Part shown: in pieces, positions 56,691 to 64,000 of the stretch
How the letters are laid out: each line of letters starts with the position of its first letter
Position numbering within the stretch: position 1 is the stretch's first letter
NCBI GenBank assembly: GCA_029449235.1
Contig: JANATG010000004.1
Span: 3,038,001-3,102,000, forward strand
Direction: 5' to 3'
DNA: 64,000 bases
Source: Linnemannia schmuckeri
Taxonomy: Eukaryota; Mortierellomycota; Mortierellomycetes; Mortierellales; Mortierellaceae
Notes under the pieces: model-generated
Told to the model about the DNA's origin: nothing
Databases searched by the model: none
The model's input: the letters and a program-made list of their open reading frames with translations, nothing else
Made by a program: the position numbers and the translations under genes

Positions 56691-59600
56691 CTATCTCCTA
56701 AGGCCATGGTCATGCTTGTACTTATTGAGGATCGTCTTGCAGTGAGCCAAGTGATCCTCAGGTTCCCATGTCCAGTCTTCTCGCGGGAAACCTTGCCACT
56801 GAACAAGGTACTCACGCCGCCTATTGTTAATCCTGTGCTCCGCTATTCCTTCGACCTCATACTCTTCCTCATCCTCGACGATCTCTGGTGGTGGTCGTGC
56901 TGGTGTTCGCGATCCGAGTGCTGGGGGTGATGGGTAGTAGTGCCGGAGTCGGTCGACGTGAAAAACTGGATGGATCTTCATAGTGGGAGGCAGGTCAAGG
57001 CGGAAGGAAACCGAAGACAACTGTTCAACAATGGAGTGGGGACCAGCAAAACGAGCGAGGAGCTTTTGTGAAGTGCGGGTACGGTCAGCGGGAAGAGTGA
57101 TGTTCTCGAGGTTGAGAAGGACCTGATCGCCAATCTTGAAGTCATGGTCGTGGCGACGGGTGTCTGCGGCGGTAACTTGTCGCTCCTGAGCAGCAGCAAG
57201 GGCTTCCTTGGCCAGAATGAGAGCTTCGCTCTGTGATCGTACAAAGTCGTTGACCGCGGGATTAGGACCGGGGGATGGGGTCAGCAGGGACATGGGGACA
57301 TTGGGATGGTTGCCAGTGTTGAAAAAAAAATGGTGTAACGCCTGAGGAGGTGTTGATAGCGTTGTTGACAGCAAACTCTGCCGCAGGGAGGAGAAGATCC
57401 CAGTTGGATTGACGTTGGTCGACAAAGGAGCGGAGCATGGTGATAAGGATGCGGTTGGCGCGCTCGGTCTGACCGTCTGTCTGGGGGTGGAATGCTGTTG
57501 ACATTGCAAGGTGAACATCCAGCAGGCGACTTAGCTCCGTCCAGAAGCGGCTAGTGAACTTGGCATCCCTGTCGGAGACAATGGTGGTAGGGAGACCGTG
57601 GAGGCGGAAGACGTTGTCAAAAAAAATTCTTGCAACTTGTGAGGCGGTATCAGAGGTATGGCTGGCGACGAAGTGGGTCTGCTTTGAGAGTTTGTCCACG
57701 AATACCGTAACAGAGTCGAATCCTCGAGGTGTCTTGGGTAACGGGCCGATAAAATCCATTGTCACCGTCTGCCATGGTCGATCTGGGATGGGTAGTGGTT
57801 GTAGGAGGCCAGCAGGGAGCTGGTTGCTGGGCTTATTCCGTTGACATGACTCGCAAGTGCGGATGTACTCTTGTGCGTCCTTGGCCATGGTGGGCCAGAA
57901 GAATCGCGACCGGAGATGACCGTAAGTCTTTTCAAAACCAAAATGACCAGCTATAGCAGAGTCATGGGCATCATGTAAAAGGGAAAGACGGAGATCGGAG
58001 TTAGCAGGGATGCAAACCAGAAAGAGATCATTGCGTTGCACACAAAGAACACCATTAATAAGAAAATAATTTTTTGGTGGGCTTCCCTGCAGGCAGCTTT
58101 CGTAGATCGGCTTAAGACGAGGGTCCGTTTCATAGCCATCTACCAGGCGCTGCCGGAGCCCGGGGTCAATCTGTACTGAGAGGGTATTCAACTCTCGATG
58201 ATCTGGTCGGCGAGACAGGGCATCCGGGACAATATTGTCGGCGCCCTTCTTATACTTGAACGTGAAGTTATATTCCTGCAACAGCTCCATCCACCGAGCC
58301 TGGCGACGTGTGAGCTTGGGTTGTGTAGGGAAGTGTTGGAGGGTGGCATGGTCGGTGTAAACAATAAAATGAGAGCCATCCAAGTAGAATCTCCAGGTCT
58401 TGAGCGCATGGACAACAGCAAGTAATTCCTGCTCATGGGTTGGGTAGTTGCGCTCGGCCGAGTTAAGTTTGCGGGAGGTGAAGGCGACGGGGCGTGATAC
58501 TCCATGCTCGTCGGTCTGAAAGAGGACAGCACCGAGGGCAAATCCAGAGGCATCAGTTTCGACGGTGGTGAGTAGGTCAGGGTCGAAGATTCTAAGCACG
58601 GGTGCTTTACTGATCGCCTCCTTGAGAGTTGTAAACGCTACTTCCTGTTCCTGAGACCAAGAAAAAGGAGTGCCTTCACCTAGGAGAGCGGTCAATGGTA
58701 GAGCGATTTCCGCGAAGTTAGCGATATACTGATGGTAAAACTGTGCAAGGCCAACGAATTGCTGAACATCCTTCTGCTTTTGAGGTCGGGGCCATTCACG
58801 AATGGCACGGACGAGACCGGCGCTTGTATGGATGCCGTCCTTGGAGATGACGTGGCCAAGAAACTCGGTTTGTTCTTGCATAAAAGAGCATTTGCTCAAT
58901 TTGGCATAGAGACCGTGCTTGCGGAGGAGCGTCAGGACAGACCGAAGGTGTTGTAGGTGCTCGGCTTCGGTGCGGGAGTAGATGAGGATGTCGTCGAGGT
59001 AGACAACAACCCACTTGTCGAGGACAGGGTCTAATACTCGTAGCATCATATTAGAAAAGGACGCCGGTGCATTTGTTAACCCAAAAGGGACCACATTAAA
59101 CTCGAAATGACCATAGCGACACCTAAACGCTGTTTTGTGGGTGTCCTCCTCAGCAATACGTTGTTGATGATAACCAGAGAGTAGATCCAGTTTTGTAAAG
59201 TAGCGGGCACCTCTGAAGCGGTCGATAAGCTCATCGATGCGGGGGAGGGGGTGGCGATTCTTCTTTGTAATGCGATTAAGGCCTCTATAGTCCACACACA
59301 TACGCAAGGAACCATCTTTCTTTTTGACAAATAGCACCGGTGCACCATAGGGAGAAGTAGAGGGTTTGATAAAGCCTTTGCCCAGTAAGTCATCGAGTTG
59401 CTTCCTTAGTTCATCCAATTCAGCAATCGAAAGACGAATAACAGGGCGAAAGGGAGGGTCAGCAGTCGGATCGGTTTCGATCTTCATAGCATCGCCCCTA
59501 TCAGGAGGGAGACCAGAGGGGAGGGAAGAAGGAAAGACGTCGGGAAACTCCTTATGGACGATAGTATGTATTTCTGGTGAGAGGGGTGGTGAGGTTGGTT

Positions 59601-60092
59601 TGTCTTTGTCATTGTTGTTGTTGCTGTTTGACTTTTTAGCGATTTTAACAAGGGCGAGGTAGACGGAGTTGCCGGGTTGAGAAGCGAGTGAGTGGAAGTG
59701 GAGATGAGAGAGAAGTTTGCCTTTGGAGCGGATGGTGATGGAGTTGGCGTCGGAGCCGCGGCATCGCCAGAGGACAGTGTTGCCATTGTGAGTAAAGTGA
59801 AGGTCGTTGTTGCGCCAGTTGATGAGAGGATTGGTGGATGTAAGCCAAGGTTTTCCAAGAATGAGGTCGTAGTTGGAGAGGGGGTAAATGAGTGCATCGA
59901 GAGTGTCGGTGTAGTTGTTGCGGTTGATGGAAAAGGTGGAGGTGGATGAGCAGAGGGAGGAGGAGCCGTCAGGAAGAATGATGGGGATGGAGGGACCAGG
60001 GTTGCGTGGGAGAGAGTGTTTTTTGCAAAAAGAAGAAGCGATCACATTGCCCTCCGCACCACAATCGATTAAAATTCGAGCAGGGGCACCAG
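56691..60092 (-). pseudogene. pol: Element 2: chromovirus pol (protease-RT-RNase H-integrase-chromodomain), 5' truncated
   Basis: Minus-strand pol begins in the protease (RILIDCGAEGNVIASSF) at the border with the LTR at 60093. RT follows (GSLRMCVDYRGLNRITKKN, VVVYLDDILIY), then RNase H (VETDASGFALGAVLFQ, YTDHATLQHF), the integrase HHCC finger, core residues MDFIGPL, TIVSDRDAKFTSRFW and HPQTDGQTERAN, and a chromodomain (EYEVEGIAEH, YLVQWQGFPREDWTWEPED). A one-base shift at an A9 run (57322-57330) splits the integrase from its C-terminal part; it could be a real lesion or a homopolymer sequencing error. Gag and the 5' LTR are missing on this side because of element 3. The protease active site reads DCGA instead of D-S/T-G. 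Confidence 0.92.
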
Positions 60093-60190
60093 TGCAACGA
60101 TTGGACCCCCGATTACCTTAATTAGATAAATAGACAACTATTACCAAAATACAAAGACATCTCTTCCTTCCACTCCTTACAAAAGTTGCA
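60093..60190 (+). repeat. 98-bp LTR (family A), 5' LTR of element 3
   Basis: TGCAACGATTGG to AAAGTTGCA, the same as the 55319-55416 LTR but in plus orientation. It interrupts the protease of element 2. The 3' partner lies outside the window. Confidence 0.85.
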
Positions 60191-60202
60191 TGGTAGCAAA
60201 GG
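60191..60202 (+). other. Primer-binding site of element 3
   Basis: TGGTAGCAAAGG follows the LTR without a gap. TGGTAGC- begins the known primer sites for initiator Met tRNA (its 3' end is GCUACCA), so tRNA-iMet priming is likely. The tRNA itself is not in the window. Confidence 0.7.
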
Positions 60203-60381
60203 TTCACAATTCCACCAACAAGACCCCAGAACACTCAGCACAACCCCCAGAACACCCAGCACAAACCCCAGACTCCTCCAGCTCCCCAGAAACCTCACCT
60301 AGCACCTCCTCCATCCCCTCACCCTGTCTTCCACCCATTAACACGTATTTTATCACTGACTTTTTATCGGAACTCACCATC

Positions 60382-61374
60382 ATGACCGACGACAACCTCG
60401 CCACCATCATTGAACTTGACACAACCTCCAAACCCGCCAAGTACGACGGTACTCGCGATGGCTTCAAATGCCTCGCCTGGCTGAAAGAGGTGCAACGCTA
60501 CTTTACCATGAAGAACGTACCCGACAGAAAACGCACCATCCATGCCGTCAACCTCCTCAACCAAACCTCTCTCCTCTGGTGGGAATCACTTAACATCGAC
60601 GACACCTGCGAGTACTCCACCTTTACAACCCTGTTCAAGAAGGCATACATGCCTGATGGATTTCTCGAGCAAGTTCGCGGCCTTCTTCTCAATGCCAAGC
60701 TTACCACCAACCTGGCCGAGTACCTTACCCGCATCCGCCTCTACATGAACATCTTGCTCGCGGAAGATCCCACTGGTCGCGTGTTTCTCGAAGCCACCGT
60801 CAGAGTTGTTTTTCTCCAAGGCTGCCCCGACGATCTGAGACAGCTGCTTCAGACCGATCAGGTATCTAACCCCAACAACACCTTTTTTGATATGTGTTCC
60901 AAGGCTGAAGGATTTGACACCATCTATGCTTTTGGCCCCAAAGGAGCCACAAAGGGTATGTTTGCCAAGGCTATGAATAGCATGCGCTCTCACACTCCAA
61001 CCACCAGCTCAAACCCAGCACCCCCAGCTTTTGACCCAATGGCAATGGAAATCGATAACATCAGCCTCGACCCCACCACCCGCGCCCTTATGGCCTCGGT
61101 CCAGTCCCTTACCATTGCCGTCCACGCCATGACAACCCAATTCAACAATCAACAATCCCAACCACGCCTTGCCCGCCTTACCGACGATGAAAAGAAATAT
61201 CTGCAGGACAACAACGGATGCTTCAAGTGCCGTCGAATCAACGCCGGACACTACTCTTGGGACTGTGGGAAAAACCGCAACACCAACCGCTCACCCAGGG
61301 CCCAGACCGTCAACAATATTGCTAACGTGGGCAATCTCCCAACAGACCAGTCGGGAAATGCCCCCAGCAACTAG
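60382..61374 (+). CDS. gag: Gag of element 3
   Basis: The frame opens at 60190, but that ATG overlaps the LTR end and primer site, so I choose the ATG at 60382 (MTDDNLATIIELD), giving 330 residues. Capsid-like text includes LAWLKEVQRYFTMKNVPDRK, LLWWESLNIDDTCEYSTFTT and FTTLFKKAYMPDGFLEQVRG. A CCHC knuckle (CFKCRRINAGHYSWDC) lies at the C-terminus. It differs clearly from the element 0 gag, so the two belong to different lineages. The pol frame is -1 relative to gag and stays open through the gag stop. Confidence 0.85.
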   Translation: MTDDNLATIIELDTTSKPAKYDGTRDGFKCLAWLKEVQRYFTMKNVPDRKRTIHAVNLLNQTSLLWWESLNIDDTCEYSTFTTLFKKAYMPDGFLEQVRGLLLNAKLTTNLAEYLTRIRLYMNILLAEDPTGRVFLEATVRVVFLQGCPDDLRQLLQTDQVSNPNNTFFDMCSKAEGFDTIYAFGPKGATKGMFAKAMNSMRSHTPTTSSNPAPPAFDPMAMEIDNISLDPTTRALMASVQSLTIAVHAMTTQFNNQQSQPRLARLTDDEKKYLQDNNGCFKCRRINAGHYSWDCGKNRNTNRSPRAQTVNNIANVGNLPTDQSGNAPSN

Positions 61375-64000
61375 GTGCAGTCCAGGACCCAGTTGCTGAA
61401 ATCCCCTCTCTTTGCCCCAGTGGTGAAGGGAGTGATCACACCCCAGAGTTAAGTAGAAAAGAAAAAAATGAAATAAAGTTGCCAGATCGCTCAGTTAATA
61501 AGATTAGCAACCAAACTCAGATTACAAACTCAAATCGTGATACTCACTCCCCCCCCACTCTGGCACCTTCACTGGACCAGACCTCAACGTTTGACTCGTC
61601 CCACCTTGTGTCTAGAACCTCAGATGGACCAGACCTGGACCTGGATACCCCTGTTGTGTCGACCACACCGCCTACAAAGCGACAGTTGAGAAGACGGAGA
61701 CAAAAGCAATTGCGTCTCTGTTCATTTTCTATCGCTGAGGCTGAGCGTCAATTGCTCACTTTTAACTGCCTTGTCAGTGGCTTCCCGGCTCGCGTGCTGA
61801 TCGATGGCGGTGCTGAAGGTAATGTAATCAGCACATCCTTTCAAAAGAAAAACAACTTGCCTCGAACCGTCATCAACCCCATCCCTGTTCTTCTCCCCGA
61901 CGGCTCATCCTCTATTACCAACCATACGGTCAACATCACCATCGAACGCAAAGGATACACTGACAACCTCAACCCAATCCTGTACCCACTCAAAAAATAC
62001 GACCTTATCCTGGGCAAACCATGGCTTACTCACATCAACCCACAAATCAACTGGCGCACCAATGCTCTCCACTTCAACCACAACAACACAGCCATCGAGT
62101 GGGACTGTACTGGATTCAAATCAAATAATATTCAAACCCGCACCGGTGGCCGCCTCCTTACCCACCTACACTTTCACACCATGGCCACCCTCCCCGGCTC
62201 CGACGTATTCTTGGCACTGGTCAAATCTTCCAAGGATCTGCAGAAGAACAAGGACAACAAAGACAAGGACGCATCAGCACCACCCAAACGCCCAGCTATG
62301 ACGCCTGAGATCAGAGCCATCGTTGAAGACGAGTTTAAGGATGTGTTCCCCGATACACTCCCGAGCGGCCTTCCACCAGACCGAGGCGATGCCATGAAAA
62401 TTGAGACAGACCCAACAGCCGATCCACCCTTCAAACCAGTCATTCGCCTCTCAATTGCAGAACTCGACGAACTCAGGAAGCAACTTGACGATCTACTTGC
62501 AAAAAAATTCATCAAGCCCAGCACATCACCCTATGGCGCCCCAGTACTCTTTGTTCGGAAAAAGGATGGCACCCTGCGTATGTGTGTGGACTACCGCGGT
62601 CTGAACAGGATTACCAGGAAGAACAGACACCCTCTACCCAGAATTGACGAACTCATCGATCGTTTTCGTGGCGCCCGCTATTTTACCAAACTGGATCTAC
62701 TCTCGGGATACCACCAGCAGAGGATATATGAACCACACACCCACAAAACAGCATTTCGATGTCGTTACGGCCATTTTGAATTTAATGTCGTTCCGTTCGG
62801 ACTCACCAACGCACCAGCCTCATTCTCTAATATGATGCTACGAGTACTGGATCCGGTTCTGGACAAATGGGTGGTGGTATACCTCGACGACATCCTGATC
62901 TATTCCAAAACCAAGGCCGACCATCTGAAACACCTTCGCAGCGTCCTTGAACTTCTACGAAAACATGGACTGTACGTCAAACTCAGCAAATGCTCATTTA
63001 TGCAGGAGCAGACTGAGTTCCTGGGCCATACCATCTCCAAGAACGGGATCTCCACCTCAGCAGGTCTTGTCAAAGCTATTCGGGAATGGCCTCGCCCCAC
63101 CAGTATCAAAGATGTTCAACAATTTTTGGGCCTCGCACAGTTCTACCAGACCTACATCGACAAGTTTGCCGACATTGCCCTACCCCTCTCGGAGCTTCTA
63201 GCAGGCGGAGCGACTTTTTCATGGGACAACGACAAGGAACAGGCATTCATCACCCTCAAAGCGGCCATCAGCTCCGCCCCAGTTCTACGTATATTCGACC
63301 CCGACTTGCCAACCACCGTCGAAACGGATGCATCTGGATTTGCAATTGGCGCTGTTCTCTTTCAGACGGACGCGAACGGAGTATCCCGACCCGTTGCATT
63401 CACCTCACGAAAATTACAACCAGCAGAACGGAACTACCCAACCCACGAGCAGGAGCTACTGGCAGTCGTGCACGCCCTCAGGACATGGCGATACTACCTA
63501 GACGGATCCCACTTTATTGTTTACACAGACCATGCAACCCTTCGCCACTTTCCAACACAGCCTAAACTCACCCGCCGCCAGGCTCGATGGATGGAGCTGC
63601 TGCAGGAATACGACTTTGACTTCAAGTACAAGCGCGGAGCAGATAACACAGTCCCCGACGCCCTGTCTCGACGACCCGACCATCGTACGGAAGATCCAGT
63701 CAGCCCATCCACAGAACCAGTGGAGATTCATTCAATTGATATCCAGCTTGAACCAGGTGTGAGGCAGCGCCTGATAGAGGACTACCAGAACAGCCCCAGG
63801 CTTAGTCTCGTCTATAAAAGCTGCCTCGAGGGAAGTGTGCCCCCCGGTTATTCTTTTCACAATGGCCTTCTCTACTATGACCGCCGCGGCACCATCGTTC
63901 TCGCTATCCCTCAGAAAGCTGACATTTGCCACTCTCTTTTGCATGACTGCCACGATGCCCCCATAGCTGGCCACTTTGGGTTCAGGAAAACATATGACAA
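61375..64000 (+). CDS. pol: Pol of element 3 (protease-RT-RNase H-integrase), continues past the window
   Basis: Open in the -1 frame from before the gag stop to the window end without a stop in the parts I translated. After a Ser/Lys-rich leader comes the protease (FPARVLIDGGAEGNVISTSF, again without the usual D-S/T-G), RT (TLRMCVDYRGLNRITRKN, VVVYLDDILIYSK), RNase H (VETDASGFAIGAVLFQ, YTDHATLRHF) and the start of the integrase finger (HDCHDAPIAGHFGFRKTYD), where the window ends. It is closely similar to the element 2 pol throughout. This looks like the youngest and possibly intact element, but its right half cannot be seen. Confidence 0.9.

Noticed and set aside
55319..60190. The inverted pair of 98-bp sequences as terminal inverted repeats of one DNA transposon
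   Set aside because: Each copy is flush with retroelement features (purine tract after pol at 55417; primer site at 60191), which identifies them as LTRs of separate elements.
1..64000. tRNA, rRNA and other RNA genes
   Set aside because: I looked by eye for B-box-like GGTTCGAANCC words and cloverleaf contexts on both strands and found none convincing; a tRNAscan/Infernal run would be decisive.

Overview
The window looks like nuclear DNA of an early-diverging filamentous fungus, most likely Mortierellomycota (Mortierella/Linnemannia type). Genes are dense in short GT-AG introns and intergenic DNA is rich in homopolymers and pyrimidine tracts. An E2F-type cell-cycle factor is present, a family kept in early-diverging fungi and lost from most Dikarya. 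There is also a decayed XPG-like/Fanzor fusion gene, which I associate from memory with Mortierella-type genomes. All exon models were made by hand, by matching splice phases to protein family patterns; no alignment was run.

Layout. 1-226: start of a minus-strand gene leaving the window. 823-2200 (-): RNF5/RNF185-type membrane E3 ligase. 2201-8216: no gene recognised. 8217-13098 (+): E2F transcription factor with large introns that carry E2F-like motifs. 14814-16246 (-): TAF11. 16428-20850 (-): pseudogene joining an N-terminal XPG/FEN1-like nuclease domain to a Fanzor (eukaryotic TnpB-like) RuvC nuclease, with at least six probable inactivating lesions. 21451-24585 (-): ceramide synthase. 26030-27662 (-): PIG-M/GPI14 mannosyltransferase. 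28003-34205 (-): glycogen debranching enzyme, 13 exons. 38291-39413 (+): 7-TM membrane protein. 39865-42859 (-): eIF4E/4EHP-like cap-binding protein with a very long Ser-rich N-terminus. 47262-49540 (+) and 51695-52465 (+): two unrecognised proteins.

From 52.7 kb to the right edge the DNA is mobile. First comes a transposase-less element with ~335-bp inverted repeats and TA flanks. Then four Ty3/Gypsy (chromovirus-type) elements appear to lie inside one another. The outermost is a plus-strand element (gag 53989-55131) cut in its protease. Inside it is a minus-strand element with a 98-bp LTR (55319-55416), cut in its integrase. Inside that is a second minus-strand element with a 203-bp LTR (56465-56667), cut in its protease. 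The innermost is a plus-strand element whose 98-bp LTR starts at 60093 and whose pol runs off the window.

The cellular genes are unrelated single-copy housekeeping functions (ubiquitin ligation, cell-cycle transcription, TFIID, sphingolipid and GPI synthesis, glycogen use, cap binding) and form no pathway cluster. The most interesting item is the XPG-Fanzor fusion; next are the four-level retroelement nest and the long-TIR element.
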